Positions 1 through 9,585 of a DNA stretch of 64,000 bases are shown one piece after another. How positions within the stretch are numbered: position 1 is the first letter of the stretch; every line of letters begins with the position of its first letter. This stretch comes from Chloroflexota bacterium. GTDB lineage: Bacteria; Chloroflexota; Anaerolineae; Anaerolineales; Villigracilaceae. The translations under genes were made by a program, and so were the position numbers. Under the pieces are notes generated by a model that did not search any database, had not been told where the DNA came from, and worked only from the letters and a program-made list of their open reading frames with translations. The stretch covers positions 124,001-188,000 of the forward strand of contig JACRBL010000051.1 of assembly GCA_016234485.1 (NCBI GenBank), written 5' to 3'.

Positions 1-1268
1 TGGGTCAGTTCAAGAGACTCGCCATATTCGGCATACGTGATGAATTCCATCTCCATCTTGTAGCCTTCCTCGGCGTTCTTGCATCCATGACATTCGCGCA
101 CGCCGTCGCCGTCGGTGTCCTTCCAGCCAGCCTCTTCGAGCAGGGCGGCCGCGGCCTTGGCGTCAAATTTGGGACGCGGAATATTCTTGCAGACGTACGG
201 CGGGCGGAAGAATTCCGTCCACACAGGCTCGGCGTAACCGAGGAAAAATTCCTTCGAGATGGTGTCCACGTCAATCGCCATGCGGATGGCGCGGCGAACG
301 CGCACGTCCGAAAGGATGGGATGCGGCGTCACGTCGGGGTCGGTCGTGCCTTTGGCCGCCAGATTGAAGAAGATGCGCATTACCCAACGGTTGTCGGGAC
401 TTATGCTCACCTTCACGTTTGGCTCATCCTGCAAATCGGCCAACATCGCTTCGGGCGTCCGCATGTCGAGATCGGCATCGCCATTGATGAGCATCGTCTT
501 GCGGACTTCGCGATCGGGAACCACACGCATGATGATGCGATCAATTTCAGGCTTGCCTTTCACGTGGTAATTTTCATTCTTCACGAAGGTCAGGTGATCG
601 CCCGCCTCCCACTCGTCCAAAATGTAGGGGCCGTTGCTCAAGGGCGTGCGGGCGCAATCCCAGGCGGCAAAGCCCTGCGTCGCGTCGCAATAATGTGCGG
701 GCCAGAGCGCCACCTGTTCGCCGCCGAGTTGCGTGAGATAACCCGGGTAAATGCTGTTGTAATAAATCGTGAACGTGTAATCGTCCACTTTTTCCACGCT
801 GTCCACATATTCAAGGCCGGGAATCCACGCTCCCAGCTCGGGGTCACGAATCGCCGCGAAGGTGAAGATGGCATCGTCCGCGGTCACGGGAGTCCCGTCG
901 GCCCACTTCACGTCCTGGCGCATCTTCCACGTCACGGTCATCGTCGCCGCGTCCTCGTCAATCGTCACGCCGCCGTTTTTCTCGTTGGGCAATTCCGCCG
1001 CGAGTTCAGGGAAGATGTCGCCATCGGGGTCCACGTCCGTCAGGCCGAGCATGACCAATTCCATGGCAAGCGAATCGAAACCTGCGTCGGTGATGATGGG
1101 GTTGAACGAAGGCGGCTCGTCTGCCACGACGATCACAATCGTAGACTCTTCCCCCGCGCCTTGCGTTTCCGTTCCAGACTGCGTGGGGGCCGCGCCGCCC
1201 TGGCATCCTACCATGCTAAAAAATAAAACGAGGGCCAGAAGCCCTCCGAGCAAATTGTTTTTGAACAC
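1..1268 (-). CDS. ABC transporter solute-binding lipoprotein, family 5 (peptide/nickel type), C-terminus cut by window edge
   Basis: A frame open from a GTG at 1268 to the left edge gives about 422 residues. A Shine-Dalgarno AGGAGG lies a few bases upstream of the GTG. Residues 1-22 form a lipoprotein signal ending in the lipobox SMVGC (Cys22), followed by a low-complexity linker. The mature part shows family 5 hallmarks (DEPPSFNP near the start, VKWADGTPVTADDA, SNGPYILDEW, VRRAIRMAIDV). Family proteins bind oligopeptides, nickel or sugars outside the membrane and deliver them to an ABC permease. The insert DTDGDGVREC is typical of Chloroflexota members. No permease gene is inside the window, and the ligand cannot be told. 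Confidence 0.9.
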   Translation of the reverse strand, partial: MFKNNLLGGLLALVLFFSMVGCQGGAAPTQSGTETQGAGEESTIVIVVADEPPSFNPIITDAGFDSLAMELVMLGLTDVDPDGDIFPELAAELPNEKNGGVTIDEDAATMTVTWKMRQDVKWADGTPVTADDAIFTFAAIRDPELGAWIPGLEYVDSVEKVDDYTFTIYYNSIYPGYLTQLGGEQVALWPAHYCDATQGFAAWDCARTPLSNGPYILDEWEAGDHLTFVKNENYHVKGKPEIDRIIMRVVPDREVRKTMLINGDADLDMRTPEAMLADLQDEPNVKVSISPDNRWVMRIFFNLAAKGTTDPDVTPHPILSDVRVRRAIRMAIDVDTISKEFFLGYAEPVWTEFFRPPYVCKNIPRPKFDAKAAAALLEEAGWKDTDGDGVRECHGCKNAEEGYKMEMEFITYAEYGESLELT

Positions 1269-1322
1269 CGTCTCCTCCTTTCGAGAGAAACGAGCAGGGA
1301 TGAACAAATTATAGCCCGAATA

Positions 1323-4300
1323 TCACTGCAACAAAATCGGCTCGATGCGCCAACTTTCCTCGCCCACCACTTTCCGCAGGCGCGCCAACAGTTCGGGGCA
1401 GATGCGCGTGGTATCGTTGGGGAAGTCAATCAGGTGTCCCTTGCCATTCTCGAAAATCTGGAAGGTAAATTTATCTCGTCCGTGATACGAAATGAGCGTG
1501 CCGTAAATGGTCTTGATGCGGCGCTTGTCAATTTCCTTGTCATGGCTAGGGCGCAGAATGACCGTGATCTGTTGCGGCGGGCGCTCGCGGTCGTCCGTCT
1601 CTGCGAGCGGGATGTAGATGGACGGCAGGACGGGCGGCGGGACGCTTCGCAAGTCGGCGATTTGCGCTACCGACGCGTCCAATCCGGACCGTGGGGCGGG
1701 CGCGGCCTCCTCGAGCGGAATCTCATCTTCGGGCGGGGGAGGCGTGAATGACGCGATATTCTGCGGCGGCGTGACGGGCTCATTCGCCTTGGCGCGCTTC
1801 GGTTCGGGACGCGCTGCGATGGTCGCCTCGTCGAAGGAGGGTTGCCATTCCTCGTCCCAGCCTGCGGGGAAGTTTTCGGGAGGAGGCGGTTCGTCTGCCG
1901 CGTAGGCAGGCGTGGGTTCGGCAACAGAACGCGCGAGGGCGGGCATCCCTTTCGGGGACGGTGTGGGAGGAGTCGGCTTGGGAGGCTGAGTCGCTTTCTG
2001 GACAGAGGCCGCCTTCCCTTTCAGCGACGATGGCGGCGTCGCGGTGGACGCGGGACGCGCGGGAGACTGATCCGCCGTCCGCGGCAGGAGCGGCTTGGGG
2101 GTCGCATCGGTCGGACGGTAGATGTCATCCGCCGCCATGGTGATGCGGATGTCGGTCTTGATCGTGTCCACCAAAATTTTCGTGGGCGGGTTGCTCTGAT
2201 CCACTTTGCCTTCAATGATGACGATCTGTCCGACGGTCATTATCTCGCGATATTTTTCCCAGGTCTTGGGAAATAGCACGAGTTCGAGATTGCCCTGAAT
2301 ATCCTCGGCAGAGACAAAGCCCATGGCCTTGCCCGTTTTGGTGGTGTACGGGCGCACGCTCGAAACGAGACCCGCCACGCGCACTTTTTCTTCGTGCGCG
2401 GCTTCGGACAGTTGACCCGAAAAATAACTGACGATCTGCGCCAGCGTGGTTTGATATTGCGTGAGCGGATGATCGGAGATGTAGAGGCCGATGAGCTCGC
2501 GCTCCCAGTTGAGCATCTCGCGCTTCTCGACGTTTTTGACCTCGGGCAGTTGGATCTCGTCCACCACGCCCGTGGCCGCGCCGAAGAGACTCATCTGCCC
2601 CGCGTCGGCCGCGCGGAAGTGCGCCCCGCTGATTGAAATGATGCGGTCGAGCGCGGCCAGGAGCGAGGCACGGTTGCCAAACGAATCGGTCGCGCCGACT
2701 TTGATGATGCACTCCAGCGAGCGCTTGCCGACCGTGCGTAAATCCACGCGGCGGGCGAAATCGTTCAGGTCGGCGAATTTGCCTTCTTTGCGCGAGGCCG
2801 CAATGATGTCCACCGCGCCCTCACTGACGTTTTTCACCGCGCCCAAACCAAATCGGATATTTGGCTTGCCATCAATGTCTTCGATGGTGAAGTCCCACTC
2901 GGAGGCGTTGATGTCGGGTTGCAACACAGGCACGCCCATCGCGCGCGCATCCGCCACGTAGAGCGCGACCTTGTCGGTTTGGCTCGCGGAGGCGGACATG
3001 AGCGCCGTCATATATTCGGCGGGATAATGTGATTTGAGGAAGGCCGTCTGCACGGCGATAACGCCGTAATCAGCGGCGTGGCTGTTGTGAACCAGAATAT
3101 CGTTGGCGATGAAGTTATGCGTGCCTTCGATCTCAAGATCGTAGGTCTGCTTCTCACCGACATATTCGATGAACGCGACGCGATCCCAATACAGATCGCT
3201 CTCGGCATAGCGTTTAATGCTCGGATCGTCGAAGTAATTACCGAGACGCTGCAAGGTGGCACGTCCAAACCCTATCTTGCCCGCCGAATTGGTGGGATAG
3301 AACTCGCGCGGCGCCACGCCTGTCGCGTCGGAGAGTTCTGTCCATGTCAGGCCAGATTGATCCTTGGCAGCACGGATGTATTCCTTTACCGCGGCAGGGA
3401 CAATGTCCTTCGTGCCAACGGCAACAGGCGGAACAGACGCGGTCAACTCTACCAGCGCTTGTCGGCGTTTCTGGCTGACGAAATGAGAGCCGATCTGTTC
3501 CAGGAAAGTACGGATATTCTCGTACCCAGTGACGAAGACCTGATAACCGACACGGCCTTCCTTGTAAGGGAATTCCACGGTGCGAAGGCGGCTGATGATC
3601 CCAAAACGCAAAAGCAAGTGTTGGAGTTGTCCCGCCATACGCTTTGAGGATGTGGCGTAATACAAACTGCGACCGCGCACGTCAATGTGGCCATCGCCTT
3701 CCCACATGCGGCTAATCATCATACCGATCAGGCGATTGTTCAGTTCAAAGACCGAGGCGGGGATTTCCTTGGCAAGAGCGTTCTTACCAAGCAAGCCTAA
3801 CTCGCCTGCCCATGTAAAAATGCCTGGGGCGAATTTCTTATCCGTTCGCGCCGCGTAGACCGAATAGACGCTCTTGTGAGGGGCGATCGTACAATTGACA
3901 TTCTCAAACGCGTTTGCCGCCCGCACAAAATCGCGAACCTGCTCCTCATCCTGACTATAGAAATACACCGAATGGGGATGGCACAAATTGCCTTCTGCCA
4001 GCAAATGCCCAAGCGCAATGACTTCATGCTCAGGGCATTCATTCTTTCCCTCCACTGGGATGACGCGCGGTACGGCAATGAACTCATCGGGCTGGAGTTC
4101 TTCCAGATTGCGCCAGCCGTTGTAGGTGTAGAAGGGATGGTTCCCCGTCGCTTCGATCGTCCGCCCCAGCGCGGTAGTGAGACGGAAGACAGGCTTCACG
4201 CCGTTACTCACCACATTCAACACGCGTCCGTTACGGAGTTTGAGATGATCGGTATCGCAAGAGAGGGTCTCTGCAAGGCTGACTTGACCGCGATACAAAT

Positions 4301-6608
4301 CTTCCACTTTGACGAGGCGGCCTGTGGCGGCGTCCAACACTTCCACATCGCCAGGCAAACATTTATTGAAGCCGTAACGTGCGAACTCTTCCCAATCGGA
4401 ATAGATCGCGTCAGCAGTGGATTGCTCCATGCCTTTCTTCACCGCGCCGTCCACGAACTTTTTGCGGTGCTTTTCGATGTCTTCTTTTTTCTTCTTCGAG
4501 ATGGCCTTGCGCAACTCGTCCGATTCGGAGGGAGTGTAGCCCGCCAATTCCACGGCGGCGCGCATCAACTGTTCCTGATAGACGGGGATGCCGTAGGTGT
4601 CCTGGAAGATGGGTTCCATGGCGGGGTGGCGATATTCCACCTCCGCTTCGCCGTTCATGCGCGCAATGTAATCGGGGATGAAGGCCATCGGGCCAGGACG
4701 ATACAGCGCCACCATGGCGATGATGTTATCGAGCGTCTTGGGCTTCATCTGCACGAGCCAGCGCGTCATACCGCCGCCTTCCACCTGGAAGACGCCCGCC
4801 GTCTGGCCTGCGCCCATCAGCTCAAAGGATTTCGGATCGTCAATGGGGATGTTGCTCAGGTCATATTTGATGCCGTGACGTTTGAAGATCAGGTCGCAGG
4901 CGCGCGCCATCACGGTGAGGGTGATGAGGCCAAGGAAGTCCACCTTCAACATACCCAGCGAATCGAGAATACCCATTTCGAACTGGGTAACCGATTTGAT
5001 AGGCGTGGCTTCCGAGCCAGAAGTGGGACGGTGCAGCGGCAGGTAGTCGAGGATGGGTCTGTCGCTGATGACAACACCCGCGGCGTGCGTCCCCGCGTTG
5101 CGGACGGTGCCTTCCATCTGCGCGGCGATGTCTATCACCTCGCGCAGGTGCGGCTGGCTGTCGTAAATTTCCTTGAAGGCGGCCACTTCGAGCGCGTCCT
5201 TCATCGTGGTTGGTCGCCCCGAAACGAACGGGACGAGTTTCGCCACGCGGTCCACTTCGGGCAGGGGAATTTCCATCACGCGCGCCACGTCACGGATGGC
5301 GGCCTTCGTGCCCATCGTGCCAAAGGTGATGATCTGCGCCACCTTGTCGTCGCCATATTTACGGGCGCAATATTCGAGCATCTCGTGGCGACGGTCGTCG
5401 CGGAAGTCGAGGTCAATATCGGGCATGGAGACGCGGCCCGGATTAAGAAAGCGTTCAAAGATCAGCGCGTGTTCGAGCGGATCCACCATCGTAATCTCAA
5501 GCGTGTACGCGATGATCGAACCAGCCGCCGAGCCGCGCGCGTTGTACCAGATTCCATGTTCACGCGCGAAGCGACAGAGGTCCCACACGATCAGGAAGTA
5601 TGCGTTGAATCCCATCGTGTCCACCACGCCCAACTCGTAGTCGAGTCTTTCGCGGACCTTTTGGCTGTCCGCGTCGGAGCCGTAGCGTTTCCTCGCCCCG
5701 GCCAGGCACAGGCCGCGCAGGTACGTCCCCGTGGTTTCGCCCTCAGGGACGGGAAACTCGGGCAGGTGATAGCCCTTGAAGCCGAGGTCCACGTTACAGC
5801 GTTCCGCGATGAGAAGCGTGTTGGAAAGGGACTCGGGCACTTCGGCGAAGAGTCGACTCATCTCGTCGGGCGAGCGCAGGAAGTAGGAATTGTCGGTCAT
5901 CCTCATGCGGTCGGGATCGGCCAGCGTGGAGTTTGTCTGGATCGCGAGCAGGATGTCTTGCAAACGCGCATCGTCCTGGTTGATGTAATGCACGTCGTTC
6001 GTGGCGATGTACCTGGACGAATAGCGCGCGCCGAGTTCGAGCAGTTTCTTGTTGAGATCGGTGATCTCTTTGATGTTGTGCTGTTGCAATTCCACAAAGA
6101 AGCGGTCGGGACCGAAGACGTCGTAGTACCAGTTCCAGCGCTTCAACGCCTCCTGCGGATTCTCGTCCAGCAAGGCGCGCGGAATTTCAGCGGACATACA
6201 ACCCGTGGTGCAGATCAGCCCCTCGGAATATTTTGCCAATAAGTCGTGGTCAATGCGGGGATAGTAGTAAAAGCCCTCCAGTTGCGCGGCGGAGGCGAGT
6301 TTGAGCAGGTTTTGGTAACCCGTCTCGTTCTCGGCCAGAAGCAACAGATGCGAGGAGGTGCGGTCGAGTTTCGATTCCTTGTCCTTCATGGTGCGCGCGG
6401 CCATGTACGTCTCGAGGCCGATGATGGGTTTGACGCCCGCTTCTTTGGCGGCCTTGTAAAAATCAATCACGCCGAACATCGTGCCGTGGTCGGTGATCGC
6501 CACCGCGGGCATGTTCATCTCTTTGACGCGGTTGACCAGCTTCTTGATATTCGAGAAGCCGTCGAGCAGAGAATATTCGGTGTGGACGTGGAGGTGGGCA
6601 AAACTCAT
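1323..6608 (-). CDS. dnaE: DNA polymerase III alpha subunit DnaE interrupted by an intein
   Basis: This 1761-codon gene encodes the replicative polymerase. An N-terminal PHP domain begins HLHVHTEYSLLDG; the polymerase active site shows ARGSAAGS and PDIDLDF; an OB-fold domain (VRVAGLVSSVRPYTTKTGKA) follows near residue 1440. A 426-residue intein (residues 750-1175) separates FARYGFNK from SHAADYGVIAVQ; after splicing the enzyme would be 1335 residues. The C-terminal region is unusual: a long Pro/Ala-rich stretch of about 130 residues followed by a compact final domain ending RIEPILLQ. Start ATG at 6608 has no clear Shine-Dalgarno; a TATAAT lies about 90 bp upstream. The family assignment is certain; the role of the tail is unknown. 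Confidence 0.97.
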   Translation of the reverse strand: MSFAHLHVHTEYSLLDGFSNIKKLVNRVKEMNMPAVAITDHGTMFGVIDFYKAAKEAGVKPIIGLETYMAARTMKDKESKLDRTSSHLLLLAENETGYQNLLKLASAAQLEGFYYYPRIDHDLLAKYSEGLICTTGCMSAEIPRALLDENPQEALKRWNWYYDVFGPDRFFVELQQHNIKEITDLNKKLLELGARYSSRYIATNDVHYINQDDARLQDILLAIQTNSTLADPDRMRMTDNSYFLRSPDEMSRLFAEVPESLSNTLLIAERCNVDLGFKGYHLPEFPVPEGETTGTYLRGLCLAGARKRYGSDADSQKVRERLDYELGVVDTMGFNAYFLIVWDLCRFAREHGIWYNARGSAAGSIIAYTLEITMVDPLEHALIFERFLNPGRVSMPDIDLDFRDDRRHEMLEYCARKYGDDKVAQIITFGTMGTKAAIRDVARVMEIPLPEVDRVAKLVPFVSGRPTTMKDALEVAAFKEIYDSQPHLREVIDIAAQMEGTVRNAGTHAAGVVISDRPILDYLPLHRPTSGSEATPIKSVTQFEMGILDSLGMLKVDFLGLITLTVMARACDLIFKRHGIKYDLSNIPIDDPKSFELMGAGQTAGVFQVEGGGMTRWLVQMKPKTLDNIIAMVALYRPGPMAFIPDYIARMNGEAEVEYRHPAMEPIFQDTYGIPVYQEQLMRAAVELAGYTPSESDELRKAISKKKKEDIEKHRKKFVDGAVKKGMEQSTADAIYSDWEEFARYGFNKCLPGDVEVLDAATGRLVKVEDLYRGQVSLAETLSCDTDHLKLRNGRVLNVVSNGVKPVFRLTTALGRTIEATGNHPFYTYNGWRNLEELQPDEFIAVPRVIPVEGKNECPEHEVIALGHLLAEGNLCHPHSVYFYSQDEEQVRDFVRAANAFENVNCTIAPHKSVYSVYAARTDKKFAPGIFTWAGELGLLGKNALAKEIPASVFELNNRLIGMMISRMWEGDGHIDVRGRSLYYATSSKRMAGQLQHLLLRFGIISRLRTVEFPYKEGRVGYQVFVTGYENIRTFLEQIGSHFVSQKRRQALVELTASVPPVAVGTKDIVPAAVKEYIRAAKDQSGLTWTELSDATGVAPREFYPTNSAGKIGFGRATLQRLGNYFDDPSIKRYAESDLYWDRVAFIEYVGEKQTYDLEIEGTHNFIANDILVHNSHAADYGVIAVQTAFLKSHYPAEYMTALMSASASQTDKVALYVADARAMGVPVLQPDINASEWDFTIEDIDGKPNIRFGLGAVKNVSEGAVDIIAASRKEGKFADLNDFARRVDLRTVGKRSLECIIKVGATDSFGNRASLLAALDRIISISGAHFRAADAGQMSLFGAATGVVDEIQLPEVKNVEKREMLNWERELIGLYISDHPLTQYQTTLAQIVSYFSGQLSEAAHEEKVRVAGLVSSVRPYTTKTGKAMGFVSAEDIQGNLELVLFPKTWEKYREIMTVGQIVIIEGKVDQSNPPTKILVDTIKTDIRITMAADDIYRPTDATPKPLLPRTADQSPARPASTATPPSSLKGKAASVQKATQPPKPTPPTPSPKGMPALARSVAEPTPAYAADEPPPPENFPAGWDEEWQPSFDEATIAARPEPKRAKANEPVTPPQNIASFTPPPPEDEIPLEEAAPAPRSGLDASVAQIADLRSVPPPVLPSIYIPLAETDDRERPPQQITVILRPSHDKEIDKRRIKTIYGTLISYHGRDKFTFQIFENGKGHLIDFPNDTTRICPELLARLRKVVGEESWRIEPILLQ
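3084..4361 (-). other. Intein with LAGLIDADG homing endonuclease inside dnaE
   Basis: The insert starts with Cys (CLPGDVEVLDAATG, block A), has the block B TxxH-type motif ATGNHPF, two LAGLIDADG-type motifs (LGHLLAEGN and RMWEGDGHI) and ends with block F/G sequence IEGTHNFIANDILVHN, followed by Ser as the +1 extein residue. All splice residues (Cys1, the block B His, penultimate His, terminal Asn, Ser+1) are present, so splicing should work. The endonuclease keeps one acidic residue in each motif and may be active. The site lies between FNK and SHA of the polymerase, three residues downstream of the site used by cyanobacterial split DnaE inteins, which begin before CFNK. Confidence 0.93.
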
Positions 6609-6696
6609 AGTTTGATAGTTGGGTAGTTTGGGTAGTTTCGTAGTTGGGCTGGGGATGAACCAGGAAACTTTGTAACTACCGAACTACGCAACTAAA

Positions 6697-6702
6697 ATTA
6701 TA
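6697..6702 (-). promoter_or_regulatory. Candidate -10 element for dnaE (TATAAT)
   Basis: A perfect TATAAT on the minus strand lies 88 bp upstream of the dnaE ATG, in the only AT-rich part of the gap. No convincing -35 was found. The intervening leader carries an imperfect inverted repeat made of GTAGTT units. Confidence 0.4.
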
Positions 6703-6809
6703 GCACGCGTGTTCGGTGAATCGATGAACGGGCGGCTTAAAGTTTTTAGGGGAACGCGAAACGCGCCGCCATGAAAAGCGACGCGTTGGAATTCTTGCGA
6801 TGAATTTTT

Positions 6810-7376
6810 CTACGGCTCGATGCCGATAGCCGCAAGTTTTTCCGCGAGCGCGGCGCGGGTGAGTTGACCCACTTCGAGCGCGCGGATCACGCCCGCCTCG
6901 TCAATGAAGAACGACGCCGGGATCGCGTTGACGTGATACTTTTGAGACGTGAGTCCGTTCAAATCCAACAACACCAAATGAGTGAGATTCATCTCGTCCA
7001 CATAACTCTGCACGAGCCCCGCTTCCTCCTTCACATCTACCAGCAGGACAATGAGCCTGGGATTGTCCTCGCGCGCGTCTTGAATGAGCGGAGCCTCAGC
7101 GCGGCACGGCGGACACCACGTGGCGCCAAACACCAGCAGGACGGGCTGGCCGCGGAACTGGCTCAAGCGGACCTCCCCGCCCTCGAGCGACTCCAACTCG
7201 AAATCAGGCGCGTCCGACCCCACCTCAAGCGGGATCCCCGCCACCAACGCGACCGCGTCGGCCAGATAAGGCGCGGCCACCGTCGCGACCCCTCCCACGA
7301 CCACACAGCAGACGAGGCAGATTCCCAAAATCACTGCCACGCCGATGAAGACTTGCTTGTTGGGATTCGTTTTCAT
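6810..7376 (-). CDS. TlpA-like membrane-anchored thioredoxin-fold protein
   Basis: The 188-residue protein has one N-terminal membrane segment (about residues 9-37) followed by an AhpC/TSA-Redoxin domain. The active site FGATWCPPCR places the redox cysteines at 88 and 91, the WCPPC form typical of TlpA/ResA proteins that reduce disulfides outside the cytoplasm, for instance during cytochrome c maturation. A conserved cis-Pro region appears as NAIPASFFID. GGAGGG sits 4 nt before the ATG, supporting the start. It stands alone between dnaE and a divergent membrane protein, so its substrate is not indicated by context. Confidence 0.9.
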   Translation of the reverse strand: MKTNPNKQVFIGVAVILGICLVCCVVVGGVATVAAPYLADAVALVAGIPLEVGSDAPDFELESLEGGEVRLSQFRGQPVLLVFGATWCPPCRAEAPLIQDAREDNPRLIVLLVDVKEEAGLVQSYVDEMNLTHLVLLDLNGLTSQKYHVNAIPASFFIDEAGVIRALEVGQLTRAALAEKLAAIGIEP

Positions 7377-7532
7377 TTGCCCTCCGAATTGATTGCGGTT
7401 ACGATGAACGCATCATATCGTTTTTTGAAACGAGGCACAAGTGAGTTATGTCATCTGTTCGTTAGCCCGCAGGGCTTTGCATGTGAGAACGGGGATTTGA
7501 TCCCCGTTCGTTTCTCCAGCAATCGAATCAGG

Positions 7533-7538
7533 TACAAT
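7533..7538 (+). promoter_or_regulatory. Candidate -10 (TACAAT) just upstream of the 7549 gene
   Basis: TACAAT ends 10 bp before the ATG and no Shine-Dalgarno is visible, suggesting a very short or absent leader. No clear -35 is seen. Confidence 0.4.
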
Positions 7539-7548
7539 TCGCTCACCC

Positions 7549-9546
7549 ATGCTCGAAAAACTCCCCTTCCTCCTCTGGCTCCTCGCCTGGACATCGGGCG
7601 GCCTCCTCCTCGCCTCCTCCGCCCTCCTCCTCCCGCGTCGCTTCATCCTCGGCGTCGGCCTGACCCTCGGCGCGGTGACGCAGGTCTGGTTCGCGAATCT
7701 CCTCGGCTTCCTCCTCCCCGCACCCGTCGCGTTTTGGGGCGGCGCGCTCGTCACCCTCGCGCTGGGACTGGTCTTCTCCTGGCCGCTCAATCTTGACAAA
7801 CTTCGCCAACTGATTCCCGCCTCCTGGGGGCAAATCTTCGCGCTGCTCTTCCTCACCTACATTTTCACCGCCATCGGGCGCGGCCTGCTCCTCTTTGAAG
7901 ATTACCAAAACCTGCCCACCATCTCGCTCATGGCGCGCGGCGACATCCCCCCGACCTTCGCCCTCGACCCCAACATCCGCTTCGGCTACCACTACCTCAT
8001 GCTTTTATTCTCGGCGCAGGTGGTACTGCTTGGCGACATCGTCCCGTGGAACGCGCTCGACCTCACCCGCGGCCTTTTCTTCGCGCTTACGCTCCTGCTC
8101 ACCTACCTCTGGGTCGCGCGCATGACGCGCTCCCGCCTCGCCGCGTTCGCGGGCGCGCTCTTCGCGGCCTTTGCGAGCGGCGCGCGCTGGCTTCTGCTCC
8201 TCCTGCCCACCAGTTGGGTCGGGTCCCTCTCCAAAAATATCACGCTGCTCGGTTCCGCCGCGCAATCCGTCCCAGACCTCGCAAGCGGCCTGGCGCTTCC
8301 CTGGGCCATAGACGGCGGCCCGCCCATCCCCTTCCCGTTCGCGTTCGTCAACGGCATCACGCCCCCGCTCATCCTCTCGCACGGCGGCTCGGGCATGATG
8401 GTCTCCGCGCTCACCATCCTCATTCTCATCGTCTACCGCTTCATCCGCGACTGGCGCGGCGGCCTCGTGATGGTCATCCTCCTTGCCGCGCTCGCCAACC
8501 TGAGCGAACACGCCTACCTCGCCGCGTTCTTCGGCCTCGGCCTCGCGCTCCTCCTCCACTGGATTCGGACTCGCTCCTTCAAAACCCCGCACGACTTCCT
8601 CTTCTGGATTTGGATGGGCGTGGCCTCGGGACTCTTCGCGGCCTTCCAGGGCGGAGTCATCACTGAGATCGTTCGCGGCTTTCTCGGACCTCGCGCGGGC
8701 GCGGCCGCATCAGACTCGTACTTCACTGTCGGCTTTTCCCTCAACCCGCGCCCCACGGTCATCTCTGGTCACCTCGGCCTGCTCGACCTGACGAATCCTC
8801 CTCAACTGCTCGTCGCCCTCTTCGAGATCGGACCGATCCTGCTCGCGCTTCCCATCACCGCGATCTGGGGATGGAAAGCGCTCAAAGCCCATCGCTGGTG
8901 GGACGCGGCCCTCGTCTTCGGCGGCGTGATGGGCATTGCCTCGCTCTTTTTGCAATATGAAGGCTCCGCGGGCGTGACAGCCACATCGCGTCTCTTCGGC
9001 GACCTGCTCACCCCGCTGACTCTCTACGCTGTTCCATTGTTGTGGACATGGGCAAAATCGCGTGCGACCTTTATCAAACAATCCCTCCTCTCGCTTGGCC
9101 TCATCTCCATCTTCGGCGGGCTGATGCTCTTCGGCATCGAACTGACCGCCGCGCAAAAACCCGTCCTGCCGCTCGCCATGCAAGCGATGGACGTCCAGAT
9201 CTACAACGAATACTGGGACAAACTCCCGTCCGACGCGCTGGTCTTCGACACCCTCCCCGCCCGTGCAGTGACCATCTTCGGCCGCTTCACCGACTCGAAC
9301 GAGACGTGGTATGTGCCCAAACAATCGTGGATCGCGCTCGCGCAGAATCCCTTCCCCCGCGATCTCCGCGCCGCTGGCTTCGACTATTTCTATTACAGCC
9401 TGATCAACTGGGAAAGTTTCTCCCCCGAAGTACAGTCCGCCCTCGAAGATTCCTGCGTCAACATCGTCGTCCAGGCAGACGGCATCCGCAGTGACACCTT
9501 GCGCCCCTCATGGGTGCGATTGGTGGATATAAGAGGGTGTGAGTAA
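7549..9546 (+). CDS. Large polytopic membrane protein, possible GT-C-like glycosyltransferase
   Basis: The 665-residue product has roughly a dozen hydrophobic segments and, after about residue 540, a soluble C-terminal tail (YNEYWDKLPSDALVFDTLP ... FDYFYYSLINW). The layout of many membrane helices with short polar loops, plus a tail resembling those of dolichol-sugar-type transferases, suggests a GT-C-like integral enzyme or a Chloroflexota membrane protein of that kind. No catalytic motif could be assigned with confidence, so the function stays open. Cys and charged residues are scarce in the helical part. Codon use is strongly GC-rich, unlike the AT-rich genes that follow. Confidence 0.7.
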   Translation: MLEKLPFLLWLLAWTSGGLLLASSALLLPRRFILGVGLTLGAVTQVWFANLLGFLLPAPVAFWGGALVTLALGLVFSWPLNLDKLRQLIPASWGQIFALLFLTYIFTAIGRGLLLFEDYQNLPTISLMARGDIPPTFALDPNIRFGYHYLMLLFSAQVVLLGDIVPWNALDLTRGLFFALTLLLTYLWVARMTRSRLAAFAGALFAAFASGARWLLLLLPTSWVGSLSKNITLLGSAAQSVPDLASGLALPWAIDGGPPIPFPFAFVNGITPPLILSHGGSGMMVSALTILILIVYRFIRDWRGGLVMVILLAALANLSEHAYLAAFFGLGLALLLHWIRTRSFKTPHDFLFWIWMGVASGLFAAFQGGVITEIVRGFLGPRAGAAASDSYFTVGFSLNPRPTVISGHLGLLDLTNPPQLLVALFEIGPILLALPITAIWGWKALKAHRWWDAALVFGGVMGIASLFLQYEGSAGVTATSRLFGDLLTPLTLYAVPLLWTWAKSRATFIKQSLLSLGLISIFGGLMLFGIELTAAQKPVLPLAMQAMDVQIYNEYWDKLPSDALVFDTLPARAVTIFGRFTDSNETWYVPKQSWIALAQNPFPRDLRAAGFDYFYYSLINWESFSPEVQSALEDSCVNIVVQADGIRSDTLRPSWVRLVDIRGCE

Positions 9547-9585
9547 GAAAATAAGGCGCAAAATGGCCTTCCGCTAATGAGCTGC

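Noticed and set aside
87-1226. Long plus-strand open frame of 379 codons
   Set aside because: Antisense shadow of the solute-binding protein, whose minus-strand translation has a lipobox and family motifs; the plus translation is His/Arg-rich without motifs.
3876-6242. 788-codon plus-strand open frame
   Set aside because: Lies opposite dnaE, is His-rich and has no domain; a codon-bias shadow.
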